Positions 1 to 8,883 of a DNA stretch of 64,000 bases are shown here, piece after piece. A program made the translations under genes and the position numbers. Origin of the DNA: Chitinophaga pendula (GTDB lineage Bacteria; Bacteroidota; Bacteroidia; Chitinophagales; Chitinophagaceae); the NCBI RefSeq assembly GCF_020386615.1, contig NZ_CP077769.1, positions 1,984,001 to 2,048,000 on the forward strand, read 5' to 3'. The notes beneath the pieces are model-generated. The model saw only the letters and a list, made by a program, of their open reading frames with translations, was not told the DNA's origin and searched no databases. Positions within the stretch are counted from its first letter, which is position 1. Each line of letters begins with the position of its first letter.

Positions 1-1387
1 TGCCCAGCATGGTTTGGGTGCGGAGATAGTAGAGGCGTTCTTCTATGACCTGGATGGGATTGGCGCCCCCTTCCATGCCCGGGTATTTATCATTACCGAC
101 CCAGGAGCCATCGGGAAATCTTACGGGCAGGATGGGTAATGCTTCCAGTACTTGCCGCATGGTGACGATGCCGCCGCCGCCCAGTTCATCGACTTGTTTT
201 TCGTTTTGGTCAGTATATCCGAGGGTGCCACCTACTTTGAGCCAGTCTTTGATCTGGGTATCGAATACGAAGCGGCCGGCATATCTTTTCTGCCAGGAGC
301 CTCTGATGAGGCCATTTTCGTTGCGATAGTTGAGGAAGGCACCGTAGGTACCTTTTTCGTTGCCGTTGGTGAATGCCAGCTGGTGATTTTGTGTGAAGGC
401 ATTTTGGGTGGCTACTTTTTGCCAGTCGGTATCGTAGCGGGGATTTCCCTGGGCGTCGAAGAGGAGGGGATTGGTCCTTTTTGTTTTGGGGTCGACGTAT
501 TTACCGTTGGCCCAGCCTACCGGATCGTATTTCTGTGCGTTCTGATAGGCGATCTCTTCTACCTGGAGGAATTCGCGGGCGTTGAGTACGGGTATTTTAC
601 GCGGGAGGGTGCCTACGCTGAAATCGGCGTCGTAGGTGAGGCGGCCGCCGCCGGCGGTGCCTCTTTTGGTGGTGACGAGGATGACACCGTTGGCGCCTCT
701 GGCGCCGTATATGGCGGTAGAGGAGGCATCTTTGAGTACTTCTATGGAAGCGATATCATTCGGGTTGATATAATCGATGGGGGAGCTACCGTTTTGCAGG
801 CCGGTAACATTAAGGATGACGCCATCTATTACGTAGAGCGGATCGTTTTGGATATTGATGGAGCTGAAGCCGCGGATGCGGATATTGGCGCGACCGCCGG
901 GTCGGCCGGAGTTGGAGGATACGTTAACGCCGGTGACCCGTCCGGACAGTTCCTGATTGAGCGAGGAGCTGGGACGTTCCTGGAGGGCTTCACTTTTAAT
1001 GGTGCCGACGGCGCCGGTAAGGTCGGACTTTTTGCGGGTGCCATAACCTACTACTACGACGTCATTGAGATTGGAGGCTTTCGATTTGAGGGTGAGCTGG
1101 TAGCTGTCTTTCTGATCGACGGTGATGGTGGCGTTTTCGTAGCTCATGCTGGAGAGCAGCAGTACGGCGCCGGGAGTTACCTTGAGGGTGAATTTACCGG
1201 TAGCGTCGGTGACGGTGCCGGTTTTGGTGCCTTTTACGGCGACGGATACCCCTATTGCCGGTAGGCCCTGGTCATCGGTGACGGTACCGGATATTGTTCT
1301 GGTTTGCGCCATGACCCAGGAAGGGAGGACGAGCAGGAGTGCATACAGTATACAGCGTATGATCCTTTTTGATGGGATGAATTGCAT
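1..1387 (-). CDS. SusC/RagA-family TonB-dependent outer-membrane receptor, N-terminal part
   Basis: Outer-membrane, TonB-dependent importer of the SusC/RagA family, which normally works with a SusD-like lipoprotein to take up glycans or peptides. The start is the ATG at 1387-1385. The first 27 residues form a signal peptide (hydrophobic core, cleavage near WVMAQ). A carboxypeptidase-D-like beta domain follows (TISGTVTDDQGLPAIGVSV), then the plug with the family signature DVVVVGYGTRKKSDLTGAV near residues 95-113, and later PLYVIDGV and IEVLKDASSTAIYGARGANGV. About 462 codons are visible; the family is usually about 1000 residues, so the barrel lies beyond the left edge. Any SusD partner would also be outside the window, so the substrate cannot be told. 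No anti-sigma FecR-like gene adjoins it on the right. Confidence 0.95.
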   Translation of the reverse strand, partial: MQFIPSKRIIRCILYALLLVLPSWVMAQTRTISGTVTDDQGLPAIGVSVAVKGTKTGTVTDATGKFTLKVTPGAVLLLSSMSYENATITVDQKDSYQLTLKSKASNLNDVVVVGYGTRKKSDLTGAVGTIKSEALQERPSSSLNQELSGRVTGVNVSSNSGRPGGRANIRIRGFSSINIQNDPLYVIDGVILNVTGLQNGSSPIDYINPNDIASIEVLKDASSTAIYGARGANGVILVTTKRGTAGGGRLTYDADFSVGTLPRKIPVLNAREFLQVEEIAYQNAQKYDPVGWANGKYVDPKTKRTNPLLFDAQGNPRYDTDWQKVATQNAFTQNHQLAFTNGNEKGTYGAFLNYRNENGLIRGSWQKRYAGRFVFDTQIKDWLKVGGTLGYTDQNEKQVDELGGGGIVTMRQVLEALPILPVRFPDGSWVGNDKYPGMEGGANPIQVIEERLYYLRTQTMLG

Positions 1388-1882
1388 AAGGTTCTTTTTT
1401 GGAATTTGGTTTTATGTTATGGTTAGTAAATAGCAGTGCCTGTCAGCCACGGGGGGTGGTTGAAATAATTGCTGATCGTACGGTGTATGCAGCGGAGTGT
1501 GTGCCGGGTTGTTAAGGATGAAAGTTGTAAGGGTGTGTATATGCGAAGGGAGACAGGGGTGTGACCTGTAATTTTTGTTCCTGTTCCTTAGCGGCAGATA
1601 CGGATGTGTGTGTTATTTCACTTCATGTAAACGGATTACGGTGATTGGAATGTGATGCACTACTTTTTGGGTACATCATAAGGTGGAATTTATGCTACGT
1701 ATGTTTGTTGCCTGTGGCGTCGGGGCTTATCGGGTCGTACACACTGCCGGCAGGCAATTTGATTTTTATAAAGATAGGTTGCAGGGGTACTGTGATGCTA
1801 CAATTTTTCTCACTAATGCTGATGCAATATTATCTATGTGGGGGATGCGCTGAAGGGAGTGGGGGTAAAGGAGGATCGTTTT
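1388..1882. other. Intergenic region upstream of susC; no gene supported
   Basis: About 500 bp between the susC start and the hairpin downstream of the small peptide gene. The open frames seen here have no recognisable protein character. The susC promoter must lie in this stretch, but I see no clean TAnnTTTG box on the minus strand. Confidence 0.5.
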
Positions 1883-1911
1883 GGGACAACTCCGTGTGGT
1901 GGAGTTGTCCC
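1883..1911 (-). terminator. Perfect 11-bp hairpin downstream of the 1928-2149 peptide gene
   Basis: Arms at 1883-1893 and 1901-1911 (GGGACAACTCC / GGAGTTGTCCC) pair perfectly around a 7-nt loop, 17 nt past the stop codon of the minus-strand peptide gene. No clear T-tract follows on either strand, so it may be a terminator or an mRNA-stabilising 3' hairpin. Confidence 0.5.
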
Positions 1912-1927
1912 TTCAGGATAAGTGGGT

Positions 1928-2149
1928 TTATCCTACCCAAAGGCCGCAGTATCGCGGAGACATGATAGGTACGCCAACGCAATAGCATTGTATTGTCATG
2001 GCAAATGAGGCGCAGTAGTTGTTAGGATTAAATGCGTTATCACATCTAATGAATAGTGGGCATCCTGCTGCTGCAACGTTTTGACCACCACCTTTTACGT
2101 CTTTGAGGGCGGTCCTGGTAAGGGGTTGGAAATGGGGGATCTTTTTCAT
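1928..2149 (-). CDS. Cys-rich peptide with double-glycine leader (putative RiPP/bacteriocin-like precursor)
   Basis: A 73-residue peptide. Its first 22 residues look like a Bacteroidota GG-type leader: basic start, the motif LTRTALKDVKGGG, and a candidate cleavage site after GG at 20-22. The remainder carries six cysteines (positions 30, 36, 46, 55, 57, 68) including a C-Y-C pair. Leaders of this kind are normally removed by C39-peptidase ABC transporters, but neither such a transporter nor a modification enzyme is in the window. A second peptide at 23415-23591 has the same leader and also six cysteines, which argues strongly that both are real genes. The gene stands alone, with a strong hairpin after its stop. 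Function is inference only; the mature peptide could be a disulfide-bonded secreted peptide or an antimicrobial. Confidence 0.7.
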   Translation of the reverse strand: MKKIPHFQPLTRTALKDVKGGGQNVAAAGCPLFIRCDNAFNPNNYCASFAMTIQCYCVGVPIMSPRYCGLWVG

Positions 2150-2271
2150 AATTATGGATTTGGGTTAAAGAATACGGGCTACTATTGGTACAGTTTAAAT
2201 GCTATTAAAGATTGTATTATGCTGCTTAAGGGGGTGCGATGTTACGTGGGATTATACGATATGAATATACG

Positions 2272-2301
2272 AAAAAGACCAGCATACCTGCTGGTCTTTT
2301 T
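2272..2301 (-). terminator. Intrinsic terminator of prfC (symmetric, could act on both strands)
   Basis: Arms AAAAAGACCAGCA (2272-2284) and TGCTGGTCTTTTT (2289-2301) pair perfectly around a 4-nt loop. Read on the minus strand the hairpin ends in a T-tract 55 nt past the prfC stop. By symmetry it also has a T-tract on the plus strand. Confidence 0.85.
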
Positions 2302-2355
2302 GCAATTATTTATCGTGTGTGTTATTGATACCTTTCGGATATCGCGTGTATATAA

Positions 2356-3939
2356 TCATTTATGTATTTCGGAAGTGAAGTGGAATTCGATGTCCGGGTT
2401 GTTGGTACGTTCGGTGTTGAGGTACCATTCGGATTGGGCGAGGTATACGAGGTGTCCATCTTTATCTTCCACAATATTGGCCTGCTTGAAGCGGGTGAAT
2501 TCGTCGAGTTTTTGTTTGGGGCCGGTGATCCAGCAAGCTTTATAGAAAGGCAGGGTGTTGAACTGACAGGCGGCGCCGTATTCCTGGAGGAGGCGGTATT
2601 GTATTACTTCGAACTGGAGGTCGCCTACGCAGCCGATGATTTTGCGGTTACCACCGTGCTGGGTGAATAGCTGTGCGACTCCTTCGTCGGTGAGCTGGCG
2701 GATACCTTTTTCGAGCTGTTTGGTTTTGAGCGGGTCTTTATTGACCAGTTCCTTGAACAGTTCGGGGGAGAAGCTGGGGATGCCGGTGATATAGAAGTTT
2801 TCGCCTTCTGTCATGGTATCGCCGATCTTGAAGTTGCCGGTATCGAACAGGCCGACTACGTCGCCGGGATATGCGTCATCCACTACGTTTTTCTCGCGGG
2901 CGAGGAAGGAGTAGGGGTTGGAGAATCGCAGGTCTTTATCGAGGCGTACGTGGTGGTAGAATTTATTTCTTTCGAATTTTCCGGAGCAGACGCGGAGGAA
3001 GGCGATGCGGTCGCGGTGGCGTGGGTCGAGGTTGGCATGTATTTTAAAGATAAAGCCGCTGAATTTATCTTCATGTACATCGATGGTGCGGGTGCTGCCT
3101 TCTCGGTTGCGGGGGGTAGGAGCGATCTCTACGAAGGTATCGAGGAGATCTTTTACGCCGAAGTTGTTAACGGCGCTGCCGAAGAATACGGGGGCCAGTT
3201 TGCCATCGAGGTAGGCTTCATTGTCGAAGGTATCGTATACGCCTTCGATGAGTTCTACGTCGTTGCGGAGCTGGGTGGCATCGGCAGTGTTGAAAGTTTC
3301 GTCTACGAATGAGCTGCTGAGGTCATCGAGGGGGACGATATCGTCGTCGGTGGCCTTTTTATTGGGCAGGAAGGAAACGAAACTTTTGTTATAGAGGTTG
3401 TATACGCCTTTGAAGTCTTTACCCATGTTGATGGGCCAGGAGAGGGGGCGTACTTTGATATTGAGTTTTTCTTCCAGTTCGTCGAGGAGGTCGAACGGAT
3501 TTTTACCATCGCGGTCGAGTTTGTTGACGAAGATGATCACGGGGGTATCTCTCATGCGGCATACTTCCATGAGGCGTTCGGTTTGTGTTTCTACCCCTTT
3601 TACGCAGTCGATCACGAGTACTACGCTATCTACGGCGGTGAGGGTGCGGTAGGTATCTTCGGCGAAGTCTTTGTGACCGGGGGTATCGAGGAGGTTGACG
3701 AGTATGTCGCGGTATTCGAAAGTCATTACGGAGGTAGCTACGGAGATACCACGTTGTCTTTCTATTTCCATAAAGTCGGAGGTTGTATGTTTTTTGATTT
3801 TATTGGACTTTACGGCACCGGCGGTTTGGATGGCGCCACCGAACAGCAGGAATTTTTCTGTGAGGGTGGTTTTACCGGCATCCGGGTGGGCGATGATGGC
3901 GAAAGATTTTCTTTTATTGATCTCGTTTGCGTACTTCAT
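2356..3939 (-). CDS. prfC: Peptide chain release factor 3
   Basis: Translational GTPase that recycles release factors RF1/RF2 from the ribosome after peptide release. The G1 motif AHPDAGKT lies at residues 17-24, the switch II motif DTPGHKDF near 85, and the G4 motif NKLD near 139. The body and C-terminal domains follow the RF3 pattern (for example QFEVIQYRL near the end). The length of 527 residues fits the family (about 525-530). A longer reading from 3966 is possible, but it would start inside the promoter -7 box at 3964-3971, so the ATG at 3939 ([13 protein letters not shown]) is chosen. It is monocistronic, with its own promoter and terminator. Confidence 0.97.
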   Translation of the reverse strand: MKYANEINKRKSFAIIAHPDAGKTTLTEKFLLFGGAIQTAGAVKSNKIKKHTTSDFMEIERQRGISVATSVMTFEYRDILVNLLDTPGHKDFAEDTYRTLTAVDSVVLVIDCVKGVETQTERLMEVCRMRDTPVIIFVNKLDRDGKNPFDLLDELEEKLNIKVRPLSWPINMGKDFKGVYNLYNKSFVSFLPNKKATDDDIVPLDDLSSSFVDETFNTADATQLRNDVELIEGVYDTFDNEAYLDGKLAPVFFGSAVNNFGVKDLLDTFVEIAPTPRNREGSTRTIDVHEDKFSGFIFKIHANLDPRHRDRIAFLRVCSGKFERNKFYHHVRLDKDLRFSNPYSFLAREKNVVDDAYPGDVVGLFDTGNFKIGDTMTEGENFYITGIPSFSPELFKELVNKDPLKTKQLEKGIRQLTDEGVAQLFTQHGGNRKIIGCVGDLQFEVIQYRLLQEYGAACQFNTLPFYKACWITGPKQKLDEFTRFKQANIVEDKDGHLVYLAQSEWYLNTERTNNPDIEFHFTSEIHK

Positions 3940-3963
3940 ATATGACTTCTTCGAAAATAGCTG

Positions 3964-3971
3964 CAAAGGTA
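3964..3971 (-). promoter_or_regulatory. Bacteroidota -7 promoter box of prfC
   Basis: On the minus strand the sequence reads TACCTTTG, a perfect TAnnTTTG match, with a TTG about 16 nt upstream as a possible -33 element. It lies 25 nt before the ATG at 3939, which supports that start. Confidence 0.7.
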
Positions 3972-4159
3972 GCTATTTTCGGGATGCCAACGTCAATTTG
4001 CCGGGAGGTGTTTTGCCAAGGTTGTTAAAAAATGACCGTTCTTCATATTTTCGCAATTATACATGCATTTTTTAATGTATTTTGGAGGGATTTCTGAGAC
4101 TGCGGCATGCGGATAGAAGGAAGGAAACCCAAGTTGGTATTTAGTTTTAAAACAGGACC

Positions 4160-5419
4160 ATGTTCAATACCCTGAAAATTCTCTGGAACAGTTTAAAAAT
4201 GGCCGTGCAGGAGCTGCGGGTCAATAAGCTGCGTACTTCATTATCCTTATTAGGGATCACGATCGGTATCTTTTGCATTATTGCGGTATTTACGGTAACG
4301 GATAGTCTGGAGTCGAATATCCGTTCGGAGGTGCAGTCTTTGGGTAGTGATGTGATCTATGTGCAGAAGTGGCCTTGGAGTGGTGATGAGAGTGGGGAGT
4401 ATCCGTGGTGGAAGTATATGAACCGTCCGGAGCCGCAGTTCAAGGAGTTGAAGACGATACAGGACAAGGTGCAGAGTGCTGGTGCGGTGGCGTTCCTGTT
4501 CAGTTCTACGGGTAAGAAGGTGGAGTATGGGGATGATTATATGGAGGGGGTAGAGTTGGTGGCGGTGACGCAGGATGCGGATAAGATCATTGCTTTGTCG
4601 ATAGCGGCGGGCCGGTATTTTGTGGGTGCGGAAAATGACGGGGTATCCAATGTAGCGGTGGTGGGTGCGAATATATGGGAGGGATTGTTTGGCGATGCGG
4701 ATGTGGCGTTGGGTAAGACGATCCATGTGGCGGGCCGGCCATGTAAGATTGTGGGATTGTTGAAGAAGAAGGGTAGTAGTATGATAGGTGGTGGTATCAA
4801 CAATGATAATTCGGTGTTGCTACCTTATCGTTATGCCCGTACGATAGTGGATGAGCGCCGGTATGCAGATCCTTTTATTATGGTGAAGGCCAAGACGTCG
4901 GCTTCTATTTCGCAGTTGCGGGATGAGCTGAAGGGGACGTTGCGGGCGGCGCACCATTTGCGTCCGAAGGAGGACGATGATTTTTCACTGAATGAGATCA
5001 CGGCGATCAGTGGTCAGTTGAATAGTTTGTTCAGTATGATCAATATCAGTGGTGGGGTGATTGCGATATTTGCGTTGTTGGTGGGTGGCTTTGGTATTGC
5101 GAACATTATGTTTGTGACGGTAAAGGAGCGGACGAACATTATCGGGTTGAAGAAGGCGATAGGGGCGAAGCGGAGTATTATCCTGCTGGAGTTCCTGATG
5201 GAGGCGATGATGTTATGTGTTATTGGCGGAGCGATCGGATTGTTATTCGTTTATTTGATTACGTTAGTGATCTCGGGGCCTACACTGGAGATTACGCTGA
5301 CGCTTAAAAATATTATCAAGGGGTTGACCATATCGGCGGTAGTGGGGGTTATTGCCGGCTTTACGCCTGCTTATTTCGCTTCCAAGCTGGACCCTGTAGT
5401 AGCGATCCGGTCTAACTAA
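4160..5419 (+). CDS. MacB/FtsX-type ABC transporter permease
   Basis: Inner-membrane permease of the MacB/LolC superfamily. These pair with a separate ATPase to drive efflux or lipoprotein handling by mechanotransmission rather than by a classical channel. The 419-residue protein has the standard layout: N-terminal motif ELRVNKLRTSLSLLGITIGI with TM1 near 24-45, a ~230-residue periplasmic MacB core domain, then three TM segments near 285-310, 340-365 and 385-405 (GGFGIANIMFVTVKERTNIIG, with KKAIGAKR after it), ending in DPVVAIRSN. No ATPase gene adjoins it. It stands alone on the plus strand, so its ATPase partner and substrate are unknown. Confidence 0.92.
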   Translation: MFNTLKILWNSLKMAVQELRVNKLRTSLSLLGITIGIFCIIAVFTVTDSLESNIRSEVQSLGSDVIYVQKWPWSGDESGEYPWWKYMNRPEPQFKELKTIQDKVQSAGAVAFLFSSTGKKVEYGDDYMEGVELVAVTQDADKIIALSIAAGRYFVGAENDGVSNVAVVGANIWEGLFGDADVALGKTIHVAGRPCKIVGLLKKKGSSMIGGGINNDNSVLLPYRYARTIVDERRYADPFIMVKAKTSASISQLRDELKGTLRAAHHLRPKEDDDFSLNEITAISGQLNSLFSMINISGGVIAIFALLVGGFGIANIMFVTVKERTNIIGLKKAIGAKRSIILLEFLMEAMMLCVIGGAIGLLFVYLITLVISGPTLEITLTLKNIIKGLTISAVVGVIAGFTPAYFASKLDPVVAIRSN

Positions 5420-5548
5420 TATTAAAAAAACGTTGTTGAATACCTGTTAGGGGTGAAAATGCGGTAATAATTACGCATATTTGCCCCTGTTATGTGATGA
5501 TGATGTAACAAAACCTATACTCTGGCGTTTCACAGTAAAAATTATTTC

Positions 5549-5857
5549 ATGCGTATACGCCTTTTGATGGCAATGCCAGTAATGATTGCATTGTCTTTTT
5601 CAGCCTGTAAGACTTCCCGTCAGCAAGGAGATTGTAAATATGAGGGGGTAGTAAAGGATATGAGCGGACTGGACGGCTGTAAATGGGTAATAGAACTCAA
5701 TGATGGCACTCGTTTGCAGCCAGTAGAGCTGGCCGACAGCACTTTTAAGTTGTCGAATGAGCAGCGGGTCAAGGTAAGTTATACCGAGCTTAAGGATCGG
5801 ATGTCTGTTTGTATGAATGGCAAGCTTGTACGGATAGACTGTATTTCGGCCCGATAG
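5549..5857 (+). CDS. Small hypothetical lipoprotein
   Basis: A 102-residue predicted lipoprotein. Residues 1-20 form a type II signal peptide with the lipobox LSFSAC (Cys20), so it is probably anchored in the envelope. The mature part is short and mixed alpha/beta, with three more cysteines (DCKYEG, DGCKW, and DCISAR at the end). No family is recognised. It is followed within 45 nt by an intrinsic terminator and is likely monocistronic. Confidence 0.75.
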   Translation: MRIRLLMAMPVMIALSFSACKTSRQQGDCKYEGVVKDMSGLDGCKWVIELNDGTRLQPVELADSTFKLSNEQRVKVSYTELKDRMSVCMNGKLVRIDCISAR

Positions 5858-5897
5858 CCCGGCACCCTCTACGGGAGGGTTAAAACAACCGACTACA

Positions 5898-5929
5898 GGG
5901 GTTGTCTGCGATGCAGACGACCCTTTTTT
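5898..5929 (+). terminator. Intrinsic terminator after the lipoprotein gene
   Basis: An 11-bp stem (GGGTTGTCTGC / GCAGACGACCC, one G-T wobble) with a 3-nt loop is followed directly by TTTTTT at 5924-5929. Confidence 0.88.
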
Positions 5930-6073
5930 GTGCCCGCCTGCGCCTACGTTAAAATAATATCAGGTAGCGTGTTCCTGGTGATGAATGAGAGAACAATAAG
6001 ATGTTATAACCTTCTTATTTATAGTCAATTAAGCGTAATTATGAATGGTAATATGGCATTTACTTATACAAAC

Positions 6074-6117
6074 GTTATACGAATGCTATACGAATGTTAT
6101 AGGAATGCTATAGGAAA
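6074..6117. repeat. Four tandem 11-bp repeats upstream of tsaD
   Basis: Four consecutive units of consensus G(T/C)TATA(C/G)GAAT at 6074, 6085, 6096 and 6107, the last ending in AAA. The 11-bp period matches about one DNA helical turn. The array ends about 47 bp before the putative -7 box of tsaD. It may be protein-binding DNA or simply a microsatellite-like expansion. Confidence 0.75.
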
Positions 6118-6163
6118 GTAAAACGAGGAGGCAGGTGATACTGATACTTTTATGCCCTTTTGT

Positions 6164-6171
6164 TATTTTTG
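6164..6171 (+). promoter_or_regulatory. Putative -7 box of tsaD
   Basis: TATTTTTG matches TAnnTTTG. It ends only 6 nt before the chosen ATG at 6177, so the transcript would have almost no 5' leader. No convincing -33 element was seen. Confidence 0.45.
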
Positions 6172-6176
6172 CATTT

Positions 6177-7181
6177 ATGTCAGTGAAAATATTAGCTATT
6201 GAATCTTCCTGTGACGAGACCAGTGCGGCGGTGTTGGTGGATGGGAAGATATTGTCGAATTACATTGCGAACCAGACGATCCATGAGCAATACGGAGGGG
6301 TGGTACCGGAGCTGGCTTCCAGGGCGCACCAGGAGAATATTGTGCCGGTGGTGGACCAGGCGTTGAAGAAGGCGGGGGTACGTAAGGAGGAGTTGACGGC
6401 GATTGCGTTTACGCAGGCGCCGGGATTGATCGGGGCGTTGCTGGTAGGTGGATGTTTTGCGAAGTCGATGGCGATGGCATTGGATATACCGTTGATAGCG
6501 GTGCATCATATGCAGGCGCATGTGTTGGCTAATTTTATCCAGGAGCCGGCGCCGACGTTCCCATTTTTGTGCCTGACGGTGTCGGGAGGGCATACGCAGA
6601 TCGTGCGATGCGACGGGCCGTTGGATATGCATGTAATTGGTGAGACGCTGGATGATGCGGCGGGGGAAGCTTTTGACAAGAGTGCGAAATTATTAGGTTT
6701 ACCTTATCCGGGTGGGCCATTGATCGACAAATATGCGAAGCAGGGGAATGCTGACCGTTTTAAGTTCCCGGAGCCGCAGATACCCGGTTTAAATTTCAGT
6801 TTCAGTGGGTTGAAGACGGCGATCCTGTATTTCCTGCAGGAGCACCAGGCGAAAGACCCTGTTTTCATCACCGATAATATGGCGGATATCTGTGCTTCTA
6901 TACAGCAGCGTATCGTTAGTATTCTGATGAACAAGGTGGCGAAGGCGGCGAAGGAGACGGGTATCCACCAGGTGGCCATTGCCGGCGGCGTGAGTGCCAA
7001 CAGTGGGTTGCGGAAGGCGTTGGAGGAGTACAGTGCGCGGCACGGATGGCAATCGTACATCCCGGCTTTTGAATATTGCACGGACAATGCGGCGATGATT
7101 GCGATGACGGCTTATTTCAAGTACCAGGCCGGTGAGTTTGTGGGCTTGGATGCGGTTCCTAGTCCGCGGGCGCCATTTTAG
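6177..7181 (+). CDS. tsaD: tRNA N6-adenosine threonylcarbamoyltransferase TsaD
   Basis: Catalyses the last step of t6A37 formation on ANN-decoding tRNAs: transfer of the threonylcarbamoyl group from threonylcarbamoyl-AMP, acting with TsaB and TsaE in the cytoplasm. Hallmarks: MSVKILAIESSCDETSAAV at the N-terminus, QYGGVVPELASRAH near 38-51, the metal ligands H111 and H115 in HHMQAH, LTVSGGHTQ near 146-154, GEAFDKSAKLLGLPYPGG, and NAAMIA near the C-terminus. The length of 334 residues fits. A frame extension to 6135 exists, but the family N-terminus is MxxxILAIESS. The 3' end overlaps the convergent membrane-protein gene by 23 bp. Confidence 0.97.
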   Translation: MSVKILAIESSCDETSAAVLVDGKILSNYIANQTIHEQYGGVVPELASRAHQENIVPVVDQALKKAGVRKEELTAIAFTQAPGLIGALLVGGCFAKSMAMALDIPLIAVHHMQAHVLANFIQEPAPTFPFLCLTVSGGHTQIVRCDGPLDMHVIGETLDDAAGEAFDKSAKLLGLPYPGGPLIDKYAKQGNADRFKFPEPQIPGLNFSFSGLKTAILYFLQEHQAKDPVFITDNMADICASIQQRIVSILMNKVAKAAKETGIHQVAIAGGVSANSGLRKALEEYSARHGWQSYIPAFEYCTDNAAMIAMTAYFKYQAGEFVGLDAVPSPRAPF

Positions 7182-8874
7182 GACCCATTTTCGGAGGTGG
7201 TGTTATGACTTTAAATCCCTCCTGCAAGGTCGCTCCTCTCCGGCGGATGCCCGCCGGCAGCCGGTAGGTACAGGGGAGGGGGCCATCCCAGCATTGTTCT
7301 GTCGCCTTATAATAAGGGAACGGTGTTGTTTCTTTGCTTAACGGCGGTGTAGAATAAGGTTGGGGGAACAGCCATATGGATGCGTTGGCGCTCATGTTCA
7401 CGAGGCCTCTGCTGACGAACTGCCGGTGCAGATGGTTATATAGTAGTAGCGTAATGACTGCAAAAAGTAAGGTACAGCCGACTGTTATTCCCCGTTGAAA
7501 ATGAAAGGACTTGTTTGTTTTCACTAATAATGCCACTGCCCATACGGTGCCCGGTACCAGGTAACCATAGGCGAAACGAGGGTCTGGCGCCTGTGACAGC
7601 CAGAATAACATGCCTATCCATAAGTAGCTATAGCTCTCCCATTGTGCGCGCGTCAACCGGCGGTGGTGATAAACTATTACTATTGGAGAGAGGACAAAAC
7701 CCATCAGCAGCAATTTATCATACAGGCGGAGGTTGTGAAAGAACCAGGTATACATTTTCTGTAGCCCTGCTCCTGCCTGTAATACGGCGGCATCTTTGTT
7801 CATGACGTAGGCGCAATCGTGTACGAGGGAGCGGTTGCGTATGATTTCGGCGGCAGGCGATTTCCAGTCTACCTGGCAGATATCTATTGTTTCCAGTGGG
7901 AACAGCAGGTAACCGCTGAGCATGACGTTGCGGATGATCCAGGGCGTCAGTATGATGATCCCTGTGAGGCAGACGGCGGCCGCTTTGGTCCAGGAGCGGG
8001 TGTACAGGTACTGCCATGTGGCAATAGCCGGGAGTAGTAATACCGGCATGGAAGATACCTTTACCGTTACCAGGAAGAAGGGCGCCAGTATCCGGAAGAT
8101 ACGGAGATCGCCGGAGATGTGTTCCTGTTGGGACCAGCAAAGGAAAAGCAGGCAGCCGAAATAAAATATGACGAGATCGGCGGAGGGCGCTGTGATAAAA
8201 TATACGCTGGTCTGGGGCATGTTGATGAGTAGGAGTATGCCCGCCATTATGAGTTGATGGGGCCATTGTATGTGTGGGTGCCGGAATATTTGCAGCAGGT
8301 AGACGGATACCAGCAGGTACAGTACGCCATTGAGCTGGTTGCCGGATTGCCCGGTGAGCCATGACCAGTTGAATACGGCAGCCAGCAGGTGCCAGTGGGA
8401 GTTAAATCCGAAACGTTCGTGCAGGTTGGCCAGTCCGGGTACGACGCGATAGGTTTGTATCCATTTGATGAAGGGAGCGTAATAGAGTCCTTCATCATAG
8501 TTGATACTTTGTAAGGCTGACAGGTAGAGTACATAGGCGGTGAGGAGGATGAAAAAGAGGAATGCCCACCCGCCAGCGGTTTTGTATTGCCCGTGATATT
8601 GTATCCATCTTTCCTTTATATGGCGACGTAGCAGGATGGCTATACCTATGCCGGTTGCACCCAGCAGGACGTTGCAAGTGACTGCCAGCGGCGCTACTAA
8701 AGAAAAGTAGCTGCAGATCATTCCGATGATCATCAGGCCATTGATGGCGGTAATGGCAAATGAGCCCGGCCGGTCCGGGCGTGCTGTATATTTTTGCAGT
8801 ATCCAGTCTGATGCGATCCCGAAGAGAAAGGACAGGAGGATGATATAGGCAAATTTCAGCAGCAGGTATAACAT
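7159..8874 (-). CDS. Polytopic membrane protein, LIC_10190-like / glycosyltransferase-like
   Basis: A 571-residue integral membrane protein with about a dozen hydrophobic segments. A conserved-looking extracytoplasmic stretch near residues 126-160 contains NYDEGLYYAPFIKWI, VVPGLANLHERFGFN and SHWHLL. From memory these motifs resemble the LIC_10190 membrane family, and the overall shape resembles GT-C (GT39/GT83-like) glycosyltransferases, in which an acidic residue in the first loop is catalytic (D127 of YDEG is a candidate). The gene follows the GT2 gene with a 9-bp gap on the same strand. The pair therefore suggests a polyprenyl-phosphate sugar made by the GT2 enzyme and used by this membrane protein. 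The 3' end overlaps tsaD by 23 bp. Confidence 0.7.
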   Translation of the reverse strand: MLYLLLKFAYIILLSFLFGIASDWILQKYTARPDRPGSFAITAINGLMIIGMICSYFSLVAPLAVTCNVLLGATGIGIAILLRRHIKERWIQYHGQYKTAGGWAFLFFILLTAYVLYLSALQSINYDEGLYYAPFIKWIQTYRVVPGLANLHERFGFNSHWHLLAAVFNWSWLTGQSGNQLNGVLYLLVSVYLLQIFRHPHIQWPHQLIMAGILLLINMPQTSVYFITAPSADLVIFYFGCLLFLCWSQQEHISGDLRIFRILAPFFLVTVKVSSMPVLLLPAIATWQYLYTRSWTKAAAVCLTGIIILTPWIIRNVMLSGYLLFPLETIDICQVDWKSPAAEIIRNRSLVHDCAYVMNKDAAVLQAGAGLQKMYTWFFHNLRLYDKLLLMGFVLSPIVIVYHHRRLTRAQWESYSYLWIGMLFWLSQAPDPRFAYGYLVPGTVWAVALLVKTNKSFHFQRGITVGCTLLFAVITLLLYNHLHRQFVSRGLVNMSANASIWLFPQPYSTPPLSKETTPFPYYKATEQCWDGPLPCTYRLPAGIRRRGATLQEGFKVITPPPKMGPKMAPAD

Positions 8875-8883
8875 GGGATATAG

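Noticed and set aside
152..1264. Long plus-strand open frame (370 codons) over the left edge
   Set aside because: It is antisense to the susC gene, whose minus-strand translation shows a signal peptide and plug motifs. The plus-strand frame has no family character.
1645..1965. 106-codon plus-strand frame upstream of the first small peptide
   Set aside because: It overlaps the terminator-like hairpin and the end of the peptide gene and has no recognisable features.
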